Below, in pieces: positions 1 through 7,165 of a DNA stretch of 7,199 nucleotides. Where the stretch lies: positions 1-7,199 of the forward strand of contig JBJDZJ010000165.1 of assembly GCA_051867915.1 (NCBI GenBank), written 5' to 3'. The notes below the pieces were generated by a model, which was not told the DNA's origin, searched no databases, and saw only the letters and a list, made by a program, of their open reading frames with translations. Within the stretch, counting starts at the first letter, position 1. Each line of letters begins with the position of its first letter. This DNA is from CAKSQF01 sp051867915 (GTDB lineage Bacteria > Bacillota > Clostridia > Oscillospirales > CAG-272). A program made the position numbers and the translations under genes.

Positions 1-521
1 ATATCGCTTGCGGATTGCGTATTTCCCGAATTTTCCGCTCCGGAGTTGATTCCGCTCTGCATACTGGAGCTAAGCGTAGTGTTCTCAGCCTCGATCTGCG
101 AAATCAAACCGGTAGACAGAATAACGGGGACGAACAGGATGGCACGGAATGCCGCGCGTCCGATCATCTTCTGGTTCAGCAGAACTGCCATAAACAGCGA
201 GAAGATGACAATGGCGGGAATGTCAATGACCAACTGTTTCAGACCGCTTACCAGTGTTGTTACAAAGGATGTGTCCGTAAACAGCGCGTAGCTGTAGTTT
301 TCAAGTCCGATAAACTGATTCAGCCTACCCTGACGGATAGAGAAGAAACTGGATTGGATGGAGTTGAAAATGACAGGCAGATAGATCAGAACGAAACCGA
401 TCAGGAAAGGAGCAATGAAGAACCATCCGGCGCGGGCTTTCTTCTTGTCCAGCGAAGCGACCTTGCGGGTCTTTTGCTTCTTGGGCGCCGCTTTTTGCAG
501 AGTCGTTTGTGCATTAGTCAT
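1..521 (-). CDS. Sugar ABC transporter permease, MalF/LplB type (partial, C-terminus beyond left edge)
   Basis: This is the first 173 codons of an integral membrane permease of a carbohydrate (CUT1-type) ABC importer; the reading frame stays open to the left edge. The ATG at 519-521 follows an AAAGGAG site with a 9-base spacer. Residues 1-31 are a basic cytoplasmic tail (KKQKTRK, DKKKAR). A first membrane segment at about 32-54 begins WFFIAPFLIGFVLIYLP, a typical opening for MalF/UgpA/LplB permeases. The family-typical GLENY motif lies at 72-76. Two more hydrophobic segments follow at about 95-116 and 124-141, separated by LLNQKMIGRAAFRA and ending in a VPVIL motif. From about 144 the chain enters a Ser/Asn/Gly-rich loop. 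The EAA loop that contacts the ATPase should lie outside the window. It probably pairs with the MalG-type permease at 6278-7165, although two other genes separate them. The family assignment is firm; the substrate is unknown. Confidence 0.9.
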   Translation of the reverse strand, partial: MTNAQTTLQKAAPKKQKTRKVASLDKKKARAGWFFIAPFLIGFVLIYLPVIFNSIQSSFFSIRQGRLNQFIGLENYSYALFTDTSFVTTLVSGLKQLVIDIPAIVIFSLFMAVLLNQKMIGRAAFRAILFVPVILSTGLISQIEAENTTLSSSMQSGINSGAENSGNTQSASD

Positions 522-530
522 GTTCGCTCA

Positions 531-537
531 CTCCTTT
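531..537 (-). promoter_or_regulatory. Ribosome binding site of the MalF-type permease
   Basis: AAAGGAG lies 9 bases before the ATG at 521 and immediately after the TAA stop (539-541) of the DUF5696 gene. It supports the chosen start and translation from a shared transcript. Confidence 0.8.
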
Positions 538-538
538 C

Positions 539-3500
539 TTAGTGTTCCAGCGTAACGGTTCCGTCAGCTGCCAGCTTGACAAATCCGTATGCGCCGATGG
601 TGTAGGTCTGACCGTTCAGCTCAACCGTAACGCTGAAGCTGTTATAGTTGAGAATGAACATGATTCCGTTTTCGTAACGCTCGTAAACGATGCTGTAATC
701 GTCTATGGTCGTATCAACAGACGGAACATAGGTATCCTCGAAAGCGTCATACTCAAAGCTTTCCATATCAAAGCCTTCGGGTACAATCAAATCACCGTTT
801 TCATCGTTTGTGAACTCATAGCCGTCGGGCAGGACGAATCCGGTGCGTACCGCATCCTTAATCGCCTTGGCAAGGGCTGCGTTTCTTTCGGTCTGATAGA
901 TCAGAAGAGCTTCGGCAATCTCTTCGTCGTATTCCTTCTGCTCGTTATCGGTAAAGAACCTTGTTCCGAACAGGTACTGATGATCGTCGATCTGAGAGGT
1001 CTGAACATCCTTCAGAGCATCATTCAGCAGGGAATAGGTCTCAACCAACTCGTCAAACCAGATCTTGAAGTCTACCGAGTAGTACTGATTCAAGCGTCTG
1101 TTTTCCTTCAACTCTGCCGTATTCTGATAAGACAGGGTGTAGTAAGGAGATGCACCGTTCTCAATGATCTTCAGAATCTCATAGTCGATGTCGCCCTCCA
1201 TATTGGTAGGCGTTCCGGCAAGGTAAATGCTTCCGTGCAGAACGATCGCCATAAAGGGAATCGACTGGCTGGCTCTTAAATAACGGGAGCTGTCCAGCGA
1301 GGCGTTCAGGATATGCTTGACATATGCCCAGCTGTAATCATTACCGCCGTCGACCATCAGGTTGCCGTACTTGGTGGACAGCGAGTTCAGCAGTTCAATG
1401 GTGAACTCCTTGTTGTCCTCACGGTTGTAAGGCTCATCCTCGTCAAAATCGCTGTTCAGGTCGGTACCCAGTGTCGATACCGAAATACCGTCGTATCCCA
1501 GTTTATCCAGTGCCTTCGAGAACTTTTCGAACATATCGCTGTATGCGCTGGGGGAAACCGCACAGGCACCGACATACTGGAAGGACTGGTAGGTTGCATC
1601 ATATGCACGCTTATTGGCGTAACGGTCGTCAATGGTACGGACGGTCTGATTGCTGTAACTGAATCCGTCGAATGTCGACGATCCCCATGCATTGGCAAAG
1701 TCAAATTCCGGGAAGATTCCGAATTTACCTTCTGCCTCAGCCAGCAGTTCCTTATAACCGCTGTTACCGCCGATGACCTTCTCAAACTTCACCGTTGTGG
1801 GAGGAACTGCCCAGATCGTACCGCCGGAGGTAAAGCCCTTCAGACGGAAGTTGATATTGGAGACTCCGCTCTCACTGAGCTGTGAATACATGGTCTTGAT
1901 ATCGTCAAAGGTGGTCAGCGCCGTATCAACCCATACGGGGATGGTGGCGATTACATCCTCTGTCTCAATCATACCGAAGGATTCGATATACAGCGGGATA
2001 TCGGTTCCCACATCGGTCAGTGCGCTCAGCGTTCCGTTGGCTTCCAGATAGTCACGGTACGCCTTTGCCATGCCTACATAGGACGCTTCATACTTGCTTC
2101 CCTCGTAATCGGAGATCAGGATATAATGAATCTTGAACAGTCCGGTGTACTTTCTCTCGGAGACAACCGTCCACTCTGCGTTGCCGCCAACAGAGATGGC
2201 ATCCGACAGATTGTAGGTATCCGAGCTTTCGGGATATACGGTAGCATAAGCGGAATTGTACTTATGTGTTACACCGCCGCCGTGGTTGGAGGTAATGGTG
2301 CAGAGTGCCGCACCCTCTTCAATGATAGCGAAGTAGCCCTGAGGCTCATAGGTGTAGTCATAGATGGGGGTTGTCAGATCGGCTCTGGTTCCGTCTGCAT
2401 TGAGGACATAATAGGTGTCCGTGCCGGAGACTGTAACCTTTTCCAGCTGAATGTCGATCTTGTTGCCATCCTCGTCCACATACTTGCCTTCCTCATCCTT
2501 TAGACGGTACATAACAAGGTCGCCGTACTGGTCGATGACCGTTTCAACCTCATCTTCGGTAACCGTCCACTTCTGGGCGATGATCTCGCCGGTCAGCAGG
2601 TCCCGGATGTAATCTCCGGTGTCGGGATCGATTGCGGGAACGATTTCGGTTTCACCGGTTTCAAAAGGAATACCGGTATTCTCAATTACGCCGAAGACAG
2701 GCATCCGCATGATTTCGGACTTGCCGTTGTAATCCAGCGTATGGTATGCGAAGTCGGGTCCGTAAACACGACCGTTGATGGCGTATCCGCTGCCCTCCAT
2801 CATAATGTCCTCATTCCGGATGATGGCACCGGATCCGTCGGGTACAAAGGTGTAGCCCGGGAAATCGCCGGAGGACGATCCGATATAGGGGAGAACGGTG
2901 ATGAACTTCAGACGGTAAGCGTCCGAATCGTAACGGATACCGTTGGCGGGAAGGCTGACTTCAAATCCGTCGTCGGTCAGGAAGTATTCCAGAGCCATAC
3001 GGAAGGTTGCGTTTGCAGCCTCGTCGCCGGTGTAGCCGGTCAGCTCGATATCGTAATCCCGCTGCTCGTAGTTGTAGTCGGGGCAGTAGGATTTGACATA
3101 ACCCTCCATGATGTTGGACTGCTTCTCGGAGGAGGATACATCGCTGTTGACCGTATAGATGACCAGATTGTCGGACATCCGGTACTCGTGTTCCTCTACA
3201 TTACCCTGGACATTGGTGAAATGGGTAACATATACGGTTTCGCCGTTAGCGCCCGTTCTGGTTTCATCATACATCGGGGTCACACCCAGCTTGGAATAGG
3301 TGGACTTGGTGCAGGTGTAGTTGGTCTGCATGGAGCTCAGGACGCTCTCATATCCCGCATTACCTTTATCAATTTCTTGCTGAATCGCATTGGAGTCCTG
3401 ACGGGTGTAGAAGGAGATCGCCTTGTTGCGGTAGTATTCGTCGGTAATCTTGGAAAGGATCATCACCTCAAAGCGGGAACCCTCAATCCAGTAGGGCATC

Positions 3501-4066
3501 AGCTTTTTGGAAGATTCCTTACCCAGCGTATACTCGATACGAATACCGTTCTTGATGTTTTTCACGCTGATCTGACCGTTGGCAGCCGCATCGGTGTAGC
3601 TGTTCATGGTACGGACCTGACCGTTGTTGGCAATATCCTCGAAGGTCACCGAAAGCTGAGACAGGAGGTTTGCCTTGACGGTGTCGGTATTGACCGAAGC
3701 CACATCATAGGGGTTAGTGAGAAGAATCTGCCCGGTAGTGGTATTCTGAACGGCAACCTCACCGGTGTAGGGGTCGCAGTACAGATCGTACTCACCCTTG
3801 CTGAGCATCTTCTTCATGGTTGCGAGCTTATCCTCACGGCTCTCATACTCGGTTGTAAGATAGGTCGCAATGGCATCGGATACGGTGAGAAGCTCTTCTT
3901 CACCGGTATCGGGATCCTCGACCGAAGTTTCACCCGAGTCCCCACCCGTTTCGCCATCGGATTCGGTGGCGAAAACGGGCAGCATAGACAATGTGCCGAG
4001 CAACATCAGGAGAACAAGAAGCATGGACAGGATTCTTGTATTTCTGCTAAATAAATTTGTTTTCAT
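539..4066 (-). CDS. Large secreted DUF5696-family protein, possible glycan-active barrel protein
   Basis: An exported protein of 1175 residues. Residues 1-33 form a signal peptide: basic start, a long Leu/Met core, and a likely cleavage after VFA. An acidic Gly/Ser/Thr linker follows (34-59). I assign DUF5696 from the motifs VPDGSGAII (408-416), GYFAIIEEG (577-585), FRLKGFTSGG (740-749), VDGGNDY (905-911) and IPFMAIVLHG (936-945), and from the C-terminal YENGIMFILNYNSFSV segment (1131-1146), which looks like a small beta domain. Residues about 688-1000 read like successive strands of a TIM barrel with acidic or polar strand ends: E695, E787, D789, D859, D869, D873, D906, N909. This suggests a glycoside-hydrolase-like fold, but no catalytic residue is proven. 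No lipobox, sorting signal or C-terminal membrane segment is visible, so it is probably released or held by partners. It is longer than the roughly 700-900 residues I recall for relatives, because of apparent insertions at about 465-573 and 1030-1120. The family call is good; the activity is unknown. Confidence 0.87.
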   Translation of the reverse strand: MKTNLFSRNTRILSMLLVLLMLLGTLSMLPVFATESDGETGGDSGETSVEDPDTGEEELLTVSDAIATYLTTEYESREDKLATMKKMLSKGEYDLYCDPYTGEVAVQNTTTGQILLTNPYDVASVNTDTVKANLLSQLSVTFEDIANNGQVRTMNSYTDAAANGQISVKNIKNGIRIEYTLGKESSKKLMPYWIEGSRFEVMILSKITDEYYRNKAISFYTRQDSNAIQQEIDKGNAGYESVLSSMQTNYTCTKSTYSKLGVTPMYDETRTGANGETVYVTHFTNVQGNVEEHEYRMSDNLVIYTVNSDVSSSEKQSNIMEGYVKSYCPDYNYEQRDYDIELTGYTGDEAANATFRMALEYFLTDDGFEVSLPANGIRYDSDAYRLKFITVLPYIGSSSGDFPGYTFVPDGSGAIIRNEDIMMEGSGYAINGRVYGPDFAYHTLDYNGKSEIMRMPVFGVIENTGIPFETGETEIVPAIDPDTGDYIRDLLTGEIIAQKWTVTEDEVETVIDQYGDLVMYRLKDEEGKYVDEDGNKIDIQLEKVTVSGTDTYYVLNADGTRADLTTPIYDYTYEPQGYFAIIEEGAALCTITSNHGGGVTHKYNSAYATVYPESSDTYNLSDAISVGGNAEWTVVSERKYTGLFKIHYILISDYEGSKYEASYVGMAKAYRDYLEANGTLSALTDVGTDIPLYIESFGMIETEDVIATIPVWVDTALTTFDDIKTMYSQLSESGVSNINFRLKGFTSGGTIWAVPPTTVKFEKVIGGNSGYKELLAEAEGKFGIFPEFDFANAWGSSTFDGFSYSNQTVRTIDDRYANKRAYDATYQSFQYVGACAVSPSAYSDMFEKFSKALDKLGYDGISVSTLGTDLNSDFDEDEPYNREDNKEFTIELLNSLSTKYGNLMVDGGNDYSWAYVKHILNASLDSSRYLRASQSIPFMAIVLHGSIYLAGTPTNMEGDIDYEILKIIENGASPYYTLSYQNTAELKENRRLNQYYSVDFKIWFDELVETYSLLNDALKDVQTSQIDDHQYLFGTRFFTDNEQKEYDEEIAEALLIYQTERNAALAKAIKDAVRTGFVLPDGYEFTNDENGDLIVPEGFDMESFEYDAFEDTYVPSVDTTIDDYSIVYERYENGIMFILNYNSFSVTVELNGQTYTIGAYGFVKLAADGTVTLEH

Positions 4067-4081
4067 AAATCTGTTTCTGTA

Positions 4082-4088
4082 CTCCTTT
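4082..4088 (-). promoter_or_regulatory. Ribosome binding site of the DUF5696 gene, unusually distant
   Basis: AAAGGAG is the only Shine-Dalgarno-like sequence in the 25-base gap, but 15 bases separate it from the ATG at 4066. The spacer holds no alternative in-frame ATG, GTG or TTG. The next ATG inside the gene (codon 15) would remove the basic part of the signal peptide. The annotated start therefore stands despite the long spacing. Confidence 0.6.
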
Positions 4089-4091
4089 CCG

Positions 4092-6266
4092 TTACATTCT
4101 GTAGGTTATTTCGGTTATGAGGTTCGAAACGAAGGAAGCCATCTTAACCATCAAGCTGGAAAACAGTACTGCAACGAACATAATGACGCAAGCGCACAGA
4201 ATGGTACCCAACAGAGTGATGACATTCTTGCCCAGCGAGTAATCGTGCGTAACCATGGTGCCGAAGAAGATCAGCATTCCAACCCAGACATAGCAAATGC
4301 CAAGCATCAGACTGATGAATCCGGCCTCGGAATTGGTTACTACATGAGTCAGCAGGGTCGACAGAGGGACAAACAGGATAATCGGCGTCAGGCTGTAACA
4401 AAGGGCAATGAAGATATCCTTGAAGCTGCCTTCGCCGTCAAACAGGGTCGTCAGACACCAGTTTGCGGTCGCACCCAGAAGCAGGGGAAGCAGAAGTCCG
4501 GTAAGCTGTGCAATGATGCTGGAATAACCGCCCCGGGGATTGAAGATATACGCCTGACCGATGGCCTGATATGCAAAGGATACAACTGCCAGGAACAAAA
4601 TCAGGAGCGCGCCTCTGACCGAACCTCGTTTTTCGTGTTTCAGATCCCAGAATCCGTCAAACGGATGGAAGATCAGGTGCGTACAGTAGAGAACCTCTTC
4701 CTTGAAGGTCTTCTTCTTACCGGAAGTTGCCGCTCTCTTATTGACCTTGCCTGCATACTTGAAGAAGTAGTAGAGTACCAGGATAAAGGCAATCACCACA
4801 ATCGGGATAGTCCAGATCCACTTCTCGACCCATTCTTTTCTCCAGTTGCCGAAAGCGTCGGAATAGTTTTCGGTGTCGTATGCCTGCTTGAAATACTCCA
4901 TCGCTTTTTCCCATTCGCCACTGCGGTAATATGCTTTACCGAGTCCGATATAGGCCGCGTCGAAGTTGTTGTTTCTCTTCAGGATGTCATTCCAGTCGTC
5001 TTCTGCCAGACTGTACTGACGGTCGTTGTTGTGTTTGATCGCCGTCAAAAGCTGATCGCCGTAAGCGGTAGTCTTGTAGACGGTAAAGGATGCGGTCTGG
5101 GAATCCAGAACCAGCAGTTTGGTTCCCTGATATACCAGTCCGACAACCTTCTGCAGGTTACCCATCTGCGTACCCGTGTCACCGAAGACGAAGAGCAGTT
5201 CGCCGTTATCGTCGTAGGTATACACCTTGGAACGCTTGTCGTCGATGATGGACCAGGTTCCTTCCGGACCCAGCGCCACATCCACGATGGAGGACGGACC
5301 GGAAATCTGATCGTCGGATGCCGTTGCGGAACCCCTGAAGTTGATTTCGCCTGCGGGGATGAAGAAGCCGTTTCGTCTCATGATGTCGTTTCCGGCGGTA
5401 TTCAGCTTCTTGACGGGAGCGTATCCGACATCGCCACCGTTGATGGCGGAAATCAGGTTATCTTCCTGGATGGCATTGGAGGTGATGTAAACAAAGCCTT
5501 CATCATCAATGTCGATGTTGTTGTACTCGGTAGATACATTCTTGACCGACGCAGCTCTCTGTTCTGCGGTCTGGAAGCGTCTCCAGATCATCTCCAGAAC
5601 CGAGTAGGAAACCTTCTGTGCGCCGATGTATCCGGAGAAATCTCCGTCGCTCGTCAGGGAAATAACGCCCTGATAAGTGGTCTTGGACACGACATAGATT
5701 CTTCCTGCGCTGTCTGCTGCCACTGCAACGGGATCGTAAAGCTCGCCCGTCTCAAACACCTCGGAGGAGGGCTGCTCAACAATGCGGGAGAAGCTGCCGT
5801 CGCCATTGAAAATGACGATTCTCGAGTTTCCGGTGTCGGCAACATACAGATACTTCTTCCGGACATAGTTGCCGTTGCCGTCATTTTCCTGTCCTTCCCA
5901 GACAAACACGCCCTGAGCCGCATTCAGGCTGTCGGGAACGCCCATATCATTGATAAAGGAGGAAATTTCATATTTATACTGATAGCTTTCATTGAGAACC
6001 ACAACCCGGTTATGAGTGGGGTCTGCAATGTAAACATTGCCCTGACTGTCCGTTTCAATATCGGTAGGCGTATCAAGAGCAGTTTCCAATTTCAGAGATT
6101 TGGAATCCACAACTCTTTCGGGCGTATAAGCATCGGGGGATGCCAGAGAGTCTCCGTCGATGGAGTAAGTATAGGAATCATAGGCAGTAGCGGAGGCCGG
6201 GATGGCGCCGATAAGCATAAGCAGCGCACCCGCGGCAGCTACTGTGCGTAGCATGGTCTTTTTCAT
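4092..6266 (-). CDS. NHL beta-propeller, TPR and YIP1-domain membrane protein
   Basis: A 724-residue membrane protein with a large outward-facing part. Residues 1-28 are a signal peptide (MKKTMLR, hydrophobic core, cleavage near ASA or ATA). Residues about 60-403 contain six propeller-like repeats, including DTPTDIETDSQGNVYIADPTHNR (65-87; given here as family-type NHL consensus), YLYVADTGNSRIVIF (139-153), DPVAVAADSAGRIYVV (178-193), IDIDDEGFVYIT (251-262), IVDVALGPEGTWSIID (327-342) and VVGLVYQGTKLLVLD (374-388). This fits a six-bladed NHL propeller. About 405-469 holds one to two TPR units, clearest at AAYIGLGKAYYRSGEWEKAMEYF. A membrane helix follows at about 484-502 (WTIPIVVIAFILVLYYFF), then a basic stretch, then a YIP1-like domain (about 525-715) starting with HLIFHPFDGFWDLKHEKRGS and containing five hydrophobic helices. 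Such proteins recur beside DUF5696 and sugar permease genes; the role is unestablished. Sensing a ligand outside the cell or organising the uptake complex are guesses. Start supported by a strong Shine-Dalgarno sequence. Confidence 0.9.
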   Translation of the reverse strand: MKKTMLRTVAAAGALLMLIGAIPASATAYDSYTYSIDGDSLASPDAYTPERVVDSKSLKLETALDTPTDIETDSQGNVYIADPTHNRVVVLNESYQYKYEISSFINDMGVPDSLNAAQGVFVWEGQENDGNGNYVRKKYLYVADTGNSRIVIFNGDGSFSRIVEQPSSEVFETGELYDPVAVAADSAGRIYVVSKTTYQGVISLTSDGDFSGYIGAQKVSYSVLEMIWRRFQTAEQRAASVKNVSTEYNNIDIDDEGFVYITSNAIQEDNLISAINGGDVGYAPVKKLNTAGNDIMRRNGFFIPAGEINFRGSATASDDQISGPSSIVDVALGPEGTWSIIDDKRSKVYTYDDNGELLFVFGDTGTQMGNLQKVVGLVYQGTKLLVLDSQTASFTVYKTTAYGDQLLTAIKHNNDRQYSLAEDDWNDILKRNNNFDAAYIGLGKAYYRSGEWEKAMEYFKQAYDTENYSDAFGNWRKEWVEKWIWTIPIVVIAFILVLYYFFKYAGKVNKRAATSGKKKTFKEEVLYCTHLIFHPFDGFWDLKHEKRGSVRGALLILFLAVVSFAYQAIGQAYIFNPRGGYSSIIAQLTGLLLPLLLGATANWCLTTLFDGEGSFKDIFIALCYSLTPIILFVPLSTLLTHVVTNSEAGFISLMLGICYVWVGMLIFFGTMVTHDYSLGKNVITLLGTILCACVIMFVAVLFSSLMVKMASFVSNLITEITYRM

Positions 6267-6272
6267 CTCTTA

Positions 6273-6279
6273 CCTCCTT
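6273..6279 (-). promoter_or_regulatory. Ribosome binding site of the NHL/TPR/YIP1 gene
   Basis: AAGGAGG with a 6-base spacer to the ATG at 6266 is a near-ideal site. It overlaps the TAA stop (6278-6280) of the upstream permease gene, which favours coupled translation of the two. Confidence 0.85.
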
Positions 6280-7165
6280 AATCCTTCATACCCGACGATG
6301 CCATGGTTTCAATGATGTTGGACTGCGAGATGATAAATACCGCAATCGGCACGATCATCATGACGACGGTAGACGCCGCAGCCGCACCCGAACGGACGAT
6401 ACCGCCGCTCAGAATCTGACCGATAGCATAGCTGAAGGTCTTGAGCTGTTCGGAGTAGATGTAAATAGATGCGCCGGTGTTCCAGAGGTCCTTGAAGGAG
6501 TACACGATCAGGGTCAGCCATGCGGGCTTAACCATAGGCATGGCGATGGTCCAGAAGGTACGGACCTCGGAGGCTCCGTCCAGACGGGCAGATTCCAGAA
6601 CCGCATCGGAAACCGAGGATTCCATGAACTGCTTCATCAGGTAGAGGCCCAGTGTGGAACCCCATGCGGGAATGATGATTGCCCAGTAAGTATCGACCCA
6701 ATGCAGAGCGGACATGATGATGAAGTTTGCAATCGCACCGACCGTCTGATGGAACATCAGGGACAGGACGATCAGCTGGAACATGACATCACGGCCGGGG
6801 AACTTGATCTTGGACAGAACATAAGCCGCCATGGAGGACAGGAACAGGTTTCCGAAGGTACCCGCTACCGAAATCAGAACGGTATTGAAGATGTAACGGG
6901 AGAAAGGAACCCAGTTCTGGTTCATCAGTCTGAACAGGTCTTTAAAGTTCTTGAGTGTAGGTGAAGTTACATAAAACTTCGGGGGGAATGCCCAAAGCTC
7001 GTCAAGAGGCTTCAGGGACTGCATGATTGTATAAAGCATGGGCAGGAACATGAAGGCTCCCATGATAATCAGGAAGAACGCGATTCCTGCGTCGCCGCCC
7101 TTGGATCGGTTCAGGACGACGGTATGTTTTCTGGTTCTTAGTTTCTGTACTCTTGCCATCGTCAC
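6278..7165 (-). CDS. Carbohydrate ABC transporter permease, MalG type
   Basis: A complete inner-membrane permease of 295 residues, a normal length for MalG/UgpE-type subunits of CUT1 sugar importers. A basic N-terminus (RTRKHTVVLNRSK) is followed by a first membrane helix at about 27-47 and the family-typical stretch SLKPLDELWAFPP (50-62). Further helices lie at about 94-118, 126-151, 158-176, 210-226 and 262-280. The EAA loop that docks on the ATPase is clear at 191-215: ESARLDGASEVRTFWTIAMP. It ends in GMKD. The substrate cannot be told, but the neighbours point to an oligosaccharide. The start is ambiguous. GTG at 7163-7165 would overlap an upstream TGA by four bases (GTGA) and sits 7 bases after AAGG. 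ATG at 7157-7159 is two codons later and sits 10 bases after AAGGTGG. Both give the same mature core. The stop lies 11 bases before the next gene. Confidence 0.93.
   Translation of the reverse strand: MTMARVQKLRTRKHTVVLNRSKGGDAGIAFFLIIMGAFMFLPMLYTIMQSLKPLDELWAFPPKFYVTSPTLKNFKDLFRLMNQNWVPFSRYIFNTVLISVAGTFGNLFLSSMAAYVLSKIKFPGRDVMFQLIVLSLMFHQTVGAIANFIIMSALHWVDTYWAIIIPAWGSTLGLYLMKQFMESSVSDAVLESARLDGASEVRTFWTIAMPMVKPAWLTLIVYSFKDLWNTGASIYIYSEQLKTFSYAIGQILSGGIVRSGAAAASTVVMMIVPIAVFIISQSNIIETMASSGMKD

Noticed and set aside
15..542. A plus-strand open frame of 175 codons, and a shorter one at 46-291, at the left end.
   Set aside because: Both are antisense to the MalF-type permease, whose minus-strand frame has a good ribosome binding site and typical permease motifs.
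542..2503. Several plus-strand open frames of 92-245 codons and a minus-strand frame of 109 codons at 1456-1785.
   Set aside because: All overlap the DUF5696 coding sequence in other frames. They lack family motifs, and their compositions look like shadows of the real gene.
2741..4054. A plus-strand open frame of 437 codons opposite the DUF5696 gene.
   Set aside because: It lies entirely antisense to a coding region with clear family motifs. The Val/Gly/Ile-rich product looks like a complement artefact, and there is no convincing separate gene context.
4067..4091. Possible promoter or terminator in the largest intergenic gap.
   Set aside because: 25 bases with a ribosome binding site leave no room for a promoter, and no inverted repeat followed by a T-run is present.
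3870..6251. A plus-strand open frame of 793 codons opposite the whole NHL/TPR/YIP1 gene and the start of the DUF5696 gene.
   Set aside because: It runs antisense across two well-supported genes and an intergenic ribosome binding site. Its product has no recognisable domain, signal or family motif. It arises from the codon bias of the real genes, which leaves few stops on the opposite strand.
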